Under the pieces are notes generated by a model that worked only from the letters and a program-made list of their open reading frames with translations, was not told the DNA's origin and searched no databases. A DNA stretch of 64,000 nucleotides from Actinomycetota bacterium (GTDB lineage Bacteria; Actinomycetota; Actinomycetes; Nanopelagicales; Nanopelagicaceae): assembly GCA_027728065.1 (NCBI GenBank), contig JAQBVO010000003.1, positions 1 through 64,000 on the forward strand, written 5' to 3'. Positions 41,860 through 53,202 of this stretch are shown here, piece by piece (the stretch's first letter is position 1; every line of letters starts with the position of its first letter). The position numbers and the translations under genes were made by a program.

Positions 41860-43842
41860 ATGTCTCTACAACCACGCACTGTCGCGCCCGGAAAGGCACG
41901 TCGCGCTGCATCAGCAGGAAAGTCTAAGCGAGCGAAAAAGTCTGTGGTATCTAAAACCGCTGTATCAAAACCGCGCCATACAACTGCGCAAAAGAATGCG
42001 CGCAAAATAGCTGCCCAAAAGCCAGCAACAACTCGCCGCTATACCGATGCAGATCCTAAAACTCTCTCAAAGAAGCAGGCCCGACTCAGTGATCGCTCAA
42101 AGCTTCGCGCTAAACGCTTCCAAGAGAAAATAGCTTTGCATCCACGCCCACTTGAAGCGCCAGAAGAGCCAAGAGTGGGCATTCAGAGATCACAAAAGCC
42201 GCAAAGCCGCGCAAAGAAATTCGTTACACAACGCGAAGTTCGAAATCAAGATACGCGCCCGACAACTCGTCGCGAAGCAGTCAAGGCAAAGATTGCCCGC
42301 ACCGATGATGGTCGACCAAACTTTGAACCCCGTAAACGTGAAAAGTTTGACCCAACCCGCCCAAAGAAGCGCAGCCACGCACCCGATACACGTGCGGCCA
42401 ACGCTCGCACCACCCGCCCGGTGCGAGATCCTCGAAACGACTCGCCGGTAGATGCTCATGATGGGTTTAAACACTCATCAAAGACACATACCAACGCCGC
42501 AGTTGATTTTGGAGCAGATGATAATTACATCTCGACAAATTTAGCCGATGCTAATCTCATTGATGCGACTCCTCTAACACAGATCACAACAACATTTAGC
42601 GATCTTGGAGTTGGGCTACCTCTTGTTAACGCTCTTAGTAAGCAGGGCATTCTGCATCCGTTTCCAATTCAGATCGCTACTTTGCCTGATGCATTAGCTG
42701 GCCATGACATTTTAGGTCGTGGACAAACTGGTTCAGGTAAAACCCTCGCCTTTGGATTAGCACTACTTAACAATTTGAATGGAAAAGTTGCCAAGCCTCA
42801 TAAGCCATTAGCACTTGTATTGACGCCGACTCGCGAATTAGCACAGCAAATTGATGAGGTGCTAACACCACTTGCACGTTCAATTGGCCATGAATCAGTC
42901 GTTGTTGCCGGCGGGATGTCATATGCAAAGCAAATAACTGCAATGCGACGTGGTACAGCAGTCTTGGTTGCAACACCTGGGCGCTTAATTGATCTGCTCA
43001 ATAAGGGTGAAGTTCAGTTAGATAATCTAGAGATAACTGTTCTCGATGAGGCCGACCAAATGGCCGACATGGGCTTCTTGCCTGTTGTTAAAGAGATTCT
43101 AGATCAAGGAAATCTCGATGGGCAGCGCATGCTGTTCTCGGCCACACTCGATCGCGGTGTTGATTCATTGGTTCGTCAGTATTTAAAGAGTCCTAAGACG
43201 CACTCACTTCAAAATGACCGTGCGTCGGTTTCAACAATGAAGCACTTTGTTCTAGTGATGAACCCCGGCGACAAAGATGAGATTACAAATCAAATCGCTG
43301 CACGCACCGGTAAGACAATTATGTTTGTAAAAACGCAACGAGGTGCCGATCGATTAGCCGACAAACTTGCCCACGCAGGTGTTCCGGTTGGCGCACTCCA
43401 TGGCGGAAAAACACAAGCGGTACGCACTCGCACGCTCGCCTTGTTCAAAGAATCCACAAACGCCGCTCTTGTAGCAACCGATGTTGCAGCACGCGGGATT
43501 CACGTTGATGGAATCTCACTCGTTGTCCATGTTGATGCCCCGATAGATTACAAAGATTATCTACACCGTGCAGGACGCACTGCGCGTGCAGGCGAGGCGG
43601 GAACCGTCGTAACAATAGCTACGACTAAACAACAGAAATCAATCGGTGGACTCACTTCACGTGCTGGAGTCACCCCTAAATTTGTTGGCGTAACCCCTCT
43701 TAGTACTGAACTCATGAGAATTACTGGTGCACAAGAACCATCTGGCGTACCATATCTCGTTCCAATAGTTGCGAAATCAGTGCGCAGCGGTGGAAAGCGT
43801 CCTCGTCCTAACTCAAATACCAGACGTCGTCGACCTCGCTAA
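41860..43842 (+). CDS. DEAD-box ATP-dependent RNA helicase with long basic N-terminal extension
   Basis: 660 residues from the ATG at 41860. Residues 1-230 are a low-complexity Lys/Arg/Ala-rich, apparently disordered RNA-binding tail. The helicase core follows: Q motif FPIQIATLPDAL, Walker A RGQTGSGKT (287-295), PTRELAQQ, TPGRL, DEAD in VLDEADQM, SAT in LFSATL, and HRAGRTARAG. The C-terminus is short and again basic. Most bacterial RhlE/DeaD-type proteins carry the basic tail at the C-terminus, so the arrangement here is reversed. Role likely in ribosome assembly or mRNA turnover at low temperature. Confidence 0.9.
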   Translation: MSLQPRTVAPGKARRAASAGKSKRAKKSVVSKTAVSKPRHTTAQKNARKIAAQKPATTRRYTDADPKTLSKKQARLSDRSKLRAKRFQEKIALHPRPLEAPEEPRVGIQRSQKPQSRAKKFVTQREVRNQDTRPTTRREAVKAKIARTDDGRPNFEPRKREKFDPTRPKKRSHAPDTRAANARTTRPVRDPRNDSPVDAHDGFKHSSKTHTNAAVDFGADDNYISTNLADANLIDATPLTQITTTFSDLGVGLPLVNALSKQGILHPFPIQIATLPDALAGHDILGRGQTGSGKTLAFGLALLNNLNGKVAKPHKPLALVLTPTRELAQQIDEVLTPLARSIGHESVVVAGGMSYAKQITAMRRGTAVLVATPGRLIDLLNKGEVQLDNLEITVLDEADQMADMGFLPVVKEILDQGNLDGQRMLFSATLDRGVDSLVRQYLKSPKTHSLQNDRASVSTMKHFVLVMNPGDKDEITNQIAARTGKTIMFVKTQRGADRLADKLAHAGVPVGALHGGKTQAVRTRTLALFKESTNAALVATDVAARGIHVDGISLVVHVDAPIDYKDYLHRAGRTARAGEAGTVVTIATTKQQKSIGGLTSRAGVTPKFVGVTPLSTELMRITGAQEPSGVPYLVPIVAKSVRSGGKRPRPNSNTRRRRPR

Positions 43843-43857
43843 ACTCTTTTTAATTAG

Positions 43858-43863
43858 TAAGAT
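43858..43863 (+). promoter_or_regulatory. Leaderless-type -10 box of the M3 peptidase gene
   Basis: TAAGAT, seven bases, ATG at 43871; lies 15 bases after the helicase stop codon. Confidence 0.45.
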
Positions 43864-43870
43864 TCGAGTT

Positions 43871-45904
43871 ATGACAAACGCAAACCCTTTTGCCCAACGC
43901 AGCACCCTCGAATTTGAACTACCTGCATTTGCACAAATTAACCAGGAGCACTATCTGCCTGCCTTCTACGAAGGATGCACACAGCAGTTAGCACAAGTTC
44001 AGGCCATTCTTGATACTCCAGGTGCTGCAACCTTCGAAAATACAATTGTCGCTCTTGAAATGAGTGGGCAGATGTTGAAGCGCATGTTGTTGGTCTTTTA
44101 TAACAAGTCATCTAGCGATACTAATGATGCATTAGATGCAATCGAAGAGGAGATGGCTCCAAAACTTGCCGCGCATGAAGATGCAATTAATTTAAATCCA
44201 ACTTTGTTTAAGCGGATTAAGGATTTGTATGATAACCGTGAATCTCTATCTCTCAATAGCGAAGATGCATGGCTGCTCGAACGCTACTATAAGGATTTAA
44301 TCCATGCAGGTGCCCACTTAACCCAATCTCAGCGCGATCGACTAAAAGAGCTTAACGAAGAGCTCTCCTCCCTTGAGACTCTATTTTCAAAAAACGTCCT
44401 CGCAGATACTAATAACCTCGCTATCGTGGTTGAAACTCTTGAGGAGTTAGATGGGCTTAGTGAGAATGAAATCGCTAGCGCAGCAGCAGCAGCTAAAGAG
44501 CGTGGGTTTGATGGCAAATGGCTTATTGGAATGGTCAACTTCACCGGCAATCCACTCCTTAATTCTCTAACCAATCGCCAACTGCGTAAAAAGATTATGG
44601 AGGCATCCAAGCTAAAGGCTAACCGGGCAAATGAAAACGATAACAAGCCTATTCTGCTCAAAATGGTCAAATTACGCGCAGAGCGTGCCAAATTATTCGG
44701 TAAGCAAACACATGCCGAGTATGTAATCGCTGTTCAGACCGCCGAGCATCCAGAGAACGTCCACGCGATGCTCCGAAAAATTGCACCTGCAGCCGTTCGC
44801 AATGCAAAGGCAGAGGCCGATGATCTCAAAAAATCAGCGGGAAGCGATATAGAAAGCTGGGACTGGGGTTTTTATACCGAACAAGTCCGTCTTGAAAAAT
44901 ACAACATCGATACAACAAAGATGCGCCCCTATTTTGAATTAGAGCGCGTACTACACGATGGTGTCTTCTTTGCCGCCAACAAGTTGTTCGGTCTTGTCTT
45001 TAAAGAGCGTCCAGATTTAACTACGTATCATCCAGAGGCCCGTGCCTTTGAAGTTAATCATGAAGATGGCAGCAAGGTTGGTTTATTCATTGGAGATTTC
45101 TACACGCGGGATTCAAAGCGTGGTGGGGCATGGATGAATAGCCTTGTCAATCAAAACTTTTTGATCAATCAACTCCCCGTGATAGTCAACAATTTAAATG
45201 TTCCTAAGCCACCAGCGGGAAAGCCAACATTGCTTACTTATGATGAAACAACAACCTTGTTCCACGAATTTGGCCATGCTCTGCATGGTCTGTTGTCTCA
45301 AGTTAGGTATCCCCGTGTTTCCGGCACCAGCGTTCAGCGCGACTTTGTTGAGTTTCCATCACAAGTAAACGAGATGTGGATTCTGTGGCCAGAGGTTGTT
45401 GAAAACTACGCACGGCATAATGAAACTGGTCAGAAACTGCCACAAGAGTGGATCGATAACTTAAAAGCGGCTTCAACATTTAATGAAGGTCATGCAACTA
45501 CAAGTTATTTGGCTGCGGCCATTCTTGATTTAGCCTGGCACTCGCTGACAGTTGAAGAGGCGGCTAAAGTCAATGATGTAGAAGGCTTTGAGGCTCAAGC
45601 GATTAAGGATTACGGTCTTGATTTTGCACCTGTACCAACTCGATATCGCTCTACTTATTTCTCACATATTTTTGCTGGGGGTTATTCAGCTGGGTATTAC
45701 GGCTACATCTGGTCTGAAGTTTTGGATGCAGACACTGTGGATTGGTTCAAGGAAAATGGTGGATTGCAACGCAAAAATGGTGAGCATTTCAAGAACACAC
45801 TACTCGGACTCGGTGGATCGATTGATTCAATGCAGATGTTCCGTAACTTCCGGGGATGTGATTCAAAAATCGAACCGTTGTTAAAACGTCGCGGTCTGCT
45901 CTAA
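43871..45904 (+). CDS. M3 family metallopeptidase (peptidyl-dipeptidase Dcp/oligopeptidase A type)
   Basis: 677-residue cytoplasmic zinc oligopeptidase. The zinc site is LFHEFGHALHGLL with the third-ligand glutamate further on (FVEFPSQVNEMW region). The C-terminal FRNFRGCDSKIEPLLKRRGL is typical of Dcp. The start MTNANPFAQRSTLEF is chosen over a frame reaching back to 43769, which lies inside the helicase gene. Confidence 0.94.
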   Translation: MTNANPFAQRSTLEFELPAFAQINQEHYLPAFYEGCTQQLAQVQAILDTPGAATFENTIVALEMSGQMLKRMLLVFYNKSSSDTNDALDAIEEEMAPKLAAHEDAINLNPTLFKRIKDLYDNRESLSLNSEDAWLLERYYKDLIHAGAHLTQSQRDRLKELNEELSSLETLFSKNVLADTNNLAIVVETLEELDGLSENEIASAAAAAKERGFDGKWLIGMVNFTGNPLLNSLTNRQLRKKIMEASKLKANRANENDNKPILLKMVKLRAERAKLFGKQTHAEYVIAVQTAEHPENVHAMLRKIAPAAVRNAKAEADDLKKSAGSDIESWDWGFYTEQVRLEKYNIDTTKMRPYFELERVLHDGVFFAANKLFGLVFKERPDLTTYHPEARAFEVNHEDGSKVGLFIGDFYTRDSKRGGAWMNSLVNQNFLINQLPVIVNNLNVPKPPAGKPTLLTYDETTTLFHEFGHALHGLLSQVRYPRVSGTSVQRDFVEFPSQVNEMWILWPEVVENYARHNETGQKLPQEWIDNLKAASTFNEGHATTSYLAAAILDLAWHSLTVEEAAKVNDVEGFEAQAIKDYGLDFAPVPTRYRSTYFSHIFAGGYSAGYYGYIWSEVLDADTVDWFKENGGLQRKNGEHFKNTLLGLGGSIDSMQMFRNFRGCDSKIEPLLKRRGLL

Positions 45905-45910
45905 AACTAT

Positions 45911-46102
45911 TTAGCCGGCAGAGCCAGAACCCGACGGACCGGCTTTGCGCTGAATTTGTGGCGCGCCACCGCTGCGTTGCCCTCCACGAATCTTAGATCC
46001 AGTTTCAGTGTGTGTCTGAGTGCCTGGTGCGCCCTTTTTATTTCTCTTTGCTTCAAGGGCGGCGAGCATTCTTGCCTTCACATCATCATTTTTATCGGCC
46101 AT
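45911..46102 (-). CDS. Small actinobacterial protein, DUF5302-like
   Basis: 63 residues: an N-terminal helix (DDVKARMLAALEAKRNKKG) and a glycine/serine-rich, basic, disordered tail. Matches the general look of the actinobacterial DUF5302 family; function unknown. Follows bldC by 9 nt on the same strand. Confidence 0.7.
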   Translation of the reverse strand: MADKNDDVKARMLAALEAKRNKKGAPGTQTHTETGSKIRGGQRSGGAPQIQRKAGPSGSGSAG

Positions 46103-46111
46103 GAGGTAACT

Positions 46112-46315
46112 CTAGTTGGTTGATTCCTTATACTCACGCAAACGTTCAAGAACCTCTGACTCGCGATAGCGACGATGTCCGCCAAGGGTACGAATCGCAG
46201 TAAGTTTGCCGGCCTTAGCCCAACGAGTCACTGTTTTAGGATTTACTCGAAAGCGTTGTGCCACTTCTTTTGGCGTTAAGAGAACTTCTGGAGCGGGCGG
46301 GCGGTTCGTATCCAT
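46112..46315 (-). CDS. bldC: BldC-type MerR-like transcriptional regulator
   Basis: 67 residues consisting only of a winged-helix DNA-binding domain: LLTPKEVAQRFRVNPKTVTR, then WAKAGKLTAIRTLGGHRRYR, nearly the BldC consensus. In Streptomyces BldC delays development by cooperative promoter binding; homologues are present in non-developing actinobacteria. AAGGGG lies about seven bases before the ATG. The neighbourhood DUF3073/purM-bldC is conserved. Confidence 0.93.
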   Translation of the reverse strand: MDTNRPPAPEVLLTPKEVAQRFRVNPKTVTRWAKAGKLTAIRTLGGHRRYRESEVLERLREYKESTN

Positions 46316-46408
46316 CGCTTGACCCCTTGATCAATCATGTCCTAATTGCACCGTATTGTGACGAAGTATCGCCGATTTAAGTAGCTTAAAGCAATACTGC
46401 CGAAGGGG

Positions 46409-47224
46409 TTAATTCGCCGATTCTAGGCTTTGAACGTTGCGCCAACGCGACATTAACCGCTCGTACCCTTGTCCTGCAACCATTCCATCGGCGGCTGCTA
46501 GACCGCTCAATGAGCGCGCTACATCCTCAATCGATGTATCGGCTATTAATCCATCTTCACCATTATCTCGAAGTGATTTATCTAGATACGTTGCAAGGCC
46601 GCCGTAATCTAGTTCGACGAAGGATTGTGGGTGAAACATTTCAAGCCATGAGATTAAGTTTTCTAAATCCTGTTCTACCGGCCCTTGGCCAAATGCACCG
46701 ACTACTGTTTCGTGTGCAGCTTGTGCACGTGATTTTGCTAGAGAAATAGTTGTACGGGCGATTGTAAATAAACCATATGCATCCTTACCCCGCTGACGAT
46801 CTTGCGGCTGGAAAAGTAAGAACCATCGTGGAGGGATTACCCACGTCTCGTTGAGAATATGCGGAACCTTATCTTCTAGTAAATCTACACCAGCGGTTAT
46901 TACATCTTCCATAGCCGGTGTTATAAAGAAAGGGATCACTGTGCTCGGTAGTGAGTCTTTAAAGTTATCGAGTGCAGCCCAGCAACGTGTCGCCGTCGCC
47001 CATGGCGATATGTATCGCTCGCCTTCAACCTCAAGAATATGAACACCATCTGGTCGGCCTGCTGGGGATTCCAGAAAAACTAAACGGCGAAGCGCTAAGG
47101 TCTCTTCGAATATATAACTCGCCCCATCTATATCAATCGACTGCCAACGCAGGCGATCGGCGGGTTCAAATGCTGAAAGTGGTTCGTAGATACGAAGAGA
47201 TGCAACGTAAGGAGTTGGTCTCAC
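46409..47224 (-). CDS. Conserved actinobacterial protein of unknown function
   Basis: 271 residues, GTG start in a GTGA overlap with DUF3073. Not recognised. It shows RLRWQSIDIDGASYIFEETL, EGERYISPWATATRCWAALD, a tract with VIPPRWFLLFQPQDRQRGKD and a C-terminal helical region ending GYERLMSRWRNVQSLE. No signal peptide, membrane span or catalytic motif. Tight coupling to DUF3073 and position before bldC suggest a housekeeping role. Confidence 0.65.
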   Translation of the reverse strand: MRPTPYVASLRIYEPLSAFEPADRLRWQSIDIDGASYIFEETLALRRLVFLESPAGRPDGVHILEVEGERYISPWATATRCWAALDNFKDSLPSTVIPFFITPAMEDVITAGVDLLEDKVPHILNETWVIPPRWFLLFQPQDRQRGKDAYGLFTIARTTISLAKSRAQAAHETVVGAFGQGPVEQDLENLISWLEMFHPQSFVELDYGGLATYLDKSLRDNGEDGLIADTSIEDVARSLSGLAAADGMVAGQGYERLMSRWRNVQSLESAN

Positions 47225-47397
47225 GCACGTGGGATATAATTGCCCTCAACGAAGGGATCGTCATCATCTTGATTTTTTGCTGTATCAACTTCGCCATGGA
47301 GCTCTTTTGTTAAACGATCGAAATCCATATCTTGTGCGTTGTACTTTAAATCCCGTGCAACTTTTGTCTGCTTTGCTTTTGTTCGGCCGCGACCCAT
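47221..47397 (-). CDS. DUF3073 family small protein
   Basis: 58 residues, MGRGRTKAKQTKVARDLKYN at the N-terminus, then YNAQDMDFDRLTKEL and an acidic stretch DDDDPFVEGNY. This is the DUF3073 signature of actinobacteria, normally encoded directly after purM, as here (42 nt from the purM remnant). Basic then acidic, function unknown. Confidence 0.9.
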   Translation of the reverse strand: MGRGRTKAKQTKVARDLKYNAQDMDFDRLTKELHGEVDTAKNQDDDDPFVEGNYIPRA

Positions 47398-47439
47398 AGT
47401 GCGACCTCCTCACCTGTGTGTTTTCGTCAGAGCCGTAGA

Positions 47440-47880
47440 TTACCGCCCTCTGTAGGCGCCTTCCAAAGTAGAGCGTGGCCCTGAGCCAGTCGTCGTTGAT
47501 ATAACGCCAGCTACCCAGGCTTTCATCCCACGTGCGGCCAGGGATGCCAGGGCTAGATCGGCTGAATCCGGGGCCAGAACTGCGACCATGCCGATTCCAG
47601 CGTTCCACGTGCGCTCCATATCGGCCTGCGGTACGCCACCAATCCTGGCCATAAACTCCATCTCAACTGGAAGCGACCATGTTGAGCGATCATAGATGGC
47701 GGAGAGATTCTCTGGAATCACTCGCGCCGTATTTTCGGCGATGCCTCCACCTGTGATGTGAGAGAAGCCGCGCAGTGCAGTCGGCATGGATTTAATTAAA
47801 GCCAAGCAATCTAAAGTGTAGATCTCTGTGGGTTTGAGAAATACCTCACCTGATGTTTTTCCATATTCACTTACACCCAG
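47440..47880 (-). pseudogene. purM: C-terminal fragment of phosphoribosylaminoimidazole synthetase (PurM)
   Basis: About 146 codons of the AIR synthase C-terminal domain. Visible: LGVSEYGKTSGEVFLKPTEI, GFSHITGGGIAENTARVIP, WNAGIGMVAVL, ending EGAYRGR. The N-terminal ~200 residues, including the ATP-binding domain, are absent; in frame the reading meets a TGA at 47901-47899 inside purC sequence. No own start codon with a ribosome-binding site. Next to DUF3073 as in intact loci, so the gene was in place before the loss. Confidence 0.9.
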
Positions 47881-48026
47881 TCGTATGCAGATATTCGATC
47901 AGAGGCAACTAACAAAATCTGATTCTTCTCATTTGTATATAGGTCTCGTACTTTTCCCGTGCGCAGATGTGTCCACCCAGGTATCGCAGGCGCTGGCGGT
48001 GGGCCAGTTAGGCCAAAGCCACTCAC
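47871..48026 (-). pseudogene. purC: N-terminal fragment of SAICAR synthetase (PurC)
   Basis: 51 codons from a GTG in a GTGA overlap with the purB stop. Visible: GWTHLRTGKVRDLY, QILLVASDRISAYDWV, then TAA. These are the first strands and nucleotide loop of PurC, which is normally ~290 residues. Sequence past YDWV belongs to purM in another frame. The joint lies around 47872-47880. Confidence 0.9.
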
Positions 48027-49444
48027 CGAATAGAGCCGGGTTTGTACTGCACTGCTGCAGGGTGCGCGGATGTAATCGCGTCGATGCGACTGACAACTCG
48101 AGCAACTTGTTGGCGAGCATCGCCAGTAAATTCAAGTGGTGTACTTATCAATAGATCTAAAGCCGCTCGATCTAAAGGTAGGCGCGCATCATTAGATAAA
48201 TCCTCAAGAAGAGAGTTGCTCTTACCCTCACGCATTTCAAGGGCGGCCTTGATCGCATGCTCTTTAATAATTTCATGTGCACTCTCGCGTCCAACGCCAG
48301 CTTTGACCGCGGCCATCAAGATCTTTGTGGTGGCTAAAAACGGCAGATAGCGCTCTAATTCTGCGGCGATAACGGCGGGGAAAGCGCCGAACTCATCGAG
48401 TACCGTCAATATCGTTTCAAGTAGCCCATCCATGGCAAAAAATGCATCCGGGATCGCCACTCGACGAACAACGCTGCATGAAACATCGCCCTCGTTCCAT
48501 TGATCTCCGGCTAATTCGCTGACCATCGATGCATATCCACGCAGGAGAACAGCTAAACCATTTACTCGTTCGCATGAGCGTGTATTCATCTTATGCGGCA
48601 TCGCACTGCTGCCGACTTGCCCCGCTTTAAAGCCCTCGGTTACAAGCTCTGCACCAGCCATTAAGCGAATCGATGTTGCCAGCGATGATGGAGCAGATGC
48701 TAACTGCACAAGTGTTGTGAGAACATCATAATCAAATGAACGTGGGTAGATCTGACCTGTCGAGTCCATGACTCGATCAAAGCCCAAGGCTTTTGCGATA
48801 GCAGATTCAAAGTTTGAATGTGCATCGGATGAACCCAATAAGTCAATTGAATCCTGCGCGGTGCCTACTGCGCCTTTAATCCCACGCATTGGATAGCGCT
48901 CTTGTAATGCAATTAAGCGCTCGTATGCAAACAGTAACTCTTCAGCTATAGATGCAAAACGTTTCCCAAGTGTTGTGATCTGTGCCGGTACATTATGTGA
49001 GCGGCCAGTGATAGGTTGATTGGAATACTGCATTGCACGCTCTGCTAACCGTGCCAGCAGAGTAATCACTTTTTCGCTTATAAGATCAAGTCCGTTGCAA
49101 ATTTGTTGTGCCTCGATATTTTCAGTTAGGTCGCGGCTAGTCATCGCGGCATGAATTGATTCGTGACCGGCCAGAGCATTAAACTCTTCGATACGTGCCT
49201 TAACATCATGACGAATCTTTTTTTCACGGACATCGATTGATGCAAGATCCACTCGTGCAATTACATTCTCATAGGCTGTAATTACAGCCGGAGAGATTGC
49301 GTGAGCGTGGGCCGATTGTGCCCGCATAACAGCGATCCATAATCTTCGCTCTGCAATAATCTTTGCCTCAGGCGAAAAGATTTCGCGCATCGGCGCAGTT
49401 GCATATCTATTGGCGATAAGGCTCACTGATGGATTATCGGCCAT
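48023..49444 (-). CDS. purB: Adenylosuccinate lyase
   Basis: 473 residues. Acts in de novo synthesis after PurC and in AMP formation after PurA. Visible: NRYATAPMREIFSPEAKI, TSRDLTENIEAQ, and the fumarase-superfamily signature GSSAMPHKMNTRSCERV. It abuts purD upstream and overlaps the purC remnant by 4 nt. With purA in the same operon, the IMP-to-AMP branch is still complete. Confidence 0.95.
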   Translation of the reverse strand: MADNPSVSLIANRYATAPMREIFSPEAKIIAERRLWIAVMRAQSAHAHAISPAVITAYENVIARVDLASIDVREKKIRHDVKARIEEFNALAGHESIHAAMTSRDLTENIEAQQICNGLDLISEKVITLLARLAERAMQYSNQPITGRSHNVPAQITTLGKRFASIAEELLFAYERLIALQERYPMRGIKGAVGTAQDSIDLLGSSDAHSNFESAIAKALGFDRVMDSTGQIYPRSFDYDVLTTLVQLASAPSSLATSIRLMAGAELVTEGFKAGQVGSSAMPHKMNTRSCERVNGLAVLLRGYASMVSELAGDQWNEGDVSCSVVRRVAIPDAFFAMDGLLETILTVLDEFGAFPAVIAAELERYLPFLATTKILMAAVKAGVGRESAHEIIKEHAIKAALEMREGKSNSLLEDLSNDARLPLDRAALDLLISTPLEFTGDARQQVARVVSRIDAITSAHPAAVQYKPGSIR

Positions 49445-50689
49445 TTAATTGCCCTTCTCTGCCACTGAGGCGTTCAGTGCAATGTCGCTGCGAAAAAAGG
49501 AGCCGGGTAGCGAGATTTGACTAATGGCACGGTAGGCGCGATCTCTAGCCTCGGTCAGATCAGATCCAACGCCGGTCACGGTTAAAACACGGCCTCCGGT
49601 TGCTATAAGGCCTTGGCCGTTCTGTGATGTGCCTGCGTGAAAGATTTGTACATTCTTAATCACTGGCAACTGGGAGATACGGCCACCACTCTTTGGGGCA
49701 GTTGGATATCCCTCAGCAGCTAAAACAACAGCGACTGCCGATTCATCTCGCCACTCCAATACAGTGTCGGCAAGATCTGCAGTAGCAGCCTTATACAGAA
49801 GTGATGCCAGTGGAGTTTTGAGTAATGGAATTAGCACTTGCGTTTCTGGATCTCCAAAGCGCACATTGAACTCTATGACGCGCGTTCCATGATCGGTTAG
49901 TGCTAAGCCTGCATAGAGTAAACCGATAAAGGGTGTTCCACGCGCATTCATTTCGGCGATGATTGGTGCAAGGACTTGCGTATAGGTGTCGTCGATAATA
50001 TCCGAGGGTGCCCAGGAAAGTGGTGAGTATGCACCCATTCCACCAGTATTAGGACCATCATCATTATTGCCGACACGTTTGAAATCCTGTACTGGTTGCA
50101 TCGCAAGAATTGAAGTTCCATCACTAATGCCAAAGAGTGAGATCTCTGGTCCATTTAAATACTCTTCTATAACGACACGTTTACATGTCAGTGCGTGATT
50201 TATTGCCTCTTGCCGATCGTGCGTAACGACGACGCCTTTACCACCAGCTAATCCATCATCTTTAACAACATATGGTGGGCCAAAAGTATCGAACGCCTTT
50301 TCATACTGTGCAAGCGTTGTACATGTAAAGCTATGCGCAGTCGGTACACCCGCATCCGACATCACCTCTTTAGCAAAAGTCTTTGAACCCTCTAACGCTG
50401 CCGCCGCCTTTGATGGACCAAATACAGCGATTTTCAATCGGCGTAGATCATCGGCAACTCCATTAACTAGTGGAATCTCTGGACCGATAACTACTAATTC
50501 TGCGGCGATTTCCTGTGCCAGGGCAACGATTTGCGCGTTACTTGTGATGTCGATTCGATGGCATTGGGCAAACTGGGCGATACCTGGATTGCCGGGTGCA
50601 ACATGTAGTTCGGTACAGGCGGGATCTGCATGTAGAGCTAACCCAAGGGCGTGTTCGCGACCGCCGCTTCCAATTAGGAGGATTTTCAT
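49445..50689 (-). CDS. purD: Phosphoribosylamine-glycine ligase (GAR synthetase)
   Basis: 414 residues, ATP-grasp: N-terminal MKILLIGSGGREHALGLAL, FGPSKAAAALEGSKTFAKEV, VVKDDGLAGGKGVVV, and GVLYAGL-like GTPFIGLLYAGLALT followed by FNVRFGDPETQVLIP. Intact, although its substrate-producing and downstream neighbours in the pathway appear to be lost from this locus. Two bases separate it from purA. Confidence 0.97.
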   Translation of the reverse strand: MKILLIGSGGREHALGLALHADPACTELHVAPGNPGIAQFAQCHRIDITSNAQIVALAQEIAAELVVIGPEIPLVNGVADDLRRLKIAVFGPSKAAAALEGSKTFAKEVMSDAGVPTAHSFTCTTLAQYEKAFDTFGPPYVVKDDGLAGGKGVVVTHDRQEAINHALTCKRVVIEEYLNGPEISLFGISDGTSILAMQPVQDFKRVGNNDDGPNTGGMGAYSPLSWAPSDIIDDTYTQVLAPIIAEMNARGTPFIGLLYAGLALTDHGTRVIEFNVRFGDPETQVLIPLLKTPLASLLYKAATADLADTVLEWRDESAVAVVLAAEGYPTAPKSGGRISQLPVIKNVQIFHAGTSQNGQGLIATGGRVLTVTGVGSDLTEARDRAYRAISQISLPGSFFRSDIALNASVAEKGN

Positions 50690-50691
50690 TG

Positions 50692-53027
<2,336 letters not shown>

Positions 53028-53160
53028 TTTGGCTCCTTGTCGCTCTGGCGTAAAACTCTAGGCGAGCGCTTCGTTGAACCATCTAGAGGCTTACGGCCAA
53101 TCCTCTCACTTTCTAGCCTAATCGCACAAAGCGGCACAAAGATCTGCAGAGAGTGGCAGA

Positions 53161-53194
53161 GAAAATGCCCCCGGACTGGGTTGGGGGCATTTTC
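53161..53194. terminator. Strong bidirectional-type hairpin terminator
   Basis: GAAAATGCCCCC pairs perfectly with GGGGGCATTTTC (12 bp, 10-nt loop). The A/T ends make it usable on both strands; on the minus strand it follows the small peptide gene by nine bases and separates it from fba. Confidence 0.85.
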
Positions 53195-53202
53195 AAAGCC
53201 GC

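Noticed and set aside
47285..47608. A 107-codon minus-strand open frame across DUF3073 and the purM remnant
   Set aside because: It is in the wrong frame for both real products, and its translation resembles no protein.
47828..48154. Open frames on the plus strand across the purC/purM joint
   Set aside because: The minus strand clearly encodes PurC and PurB sequence here; the plus-strand frames are shadows.
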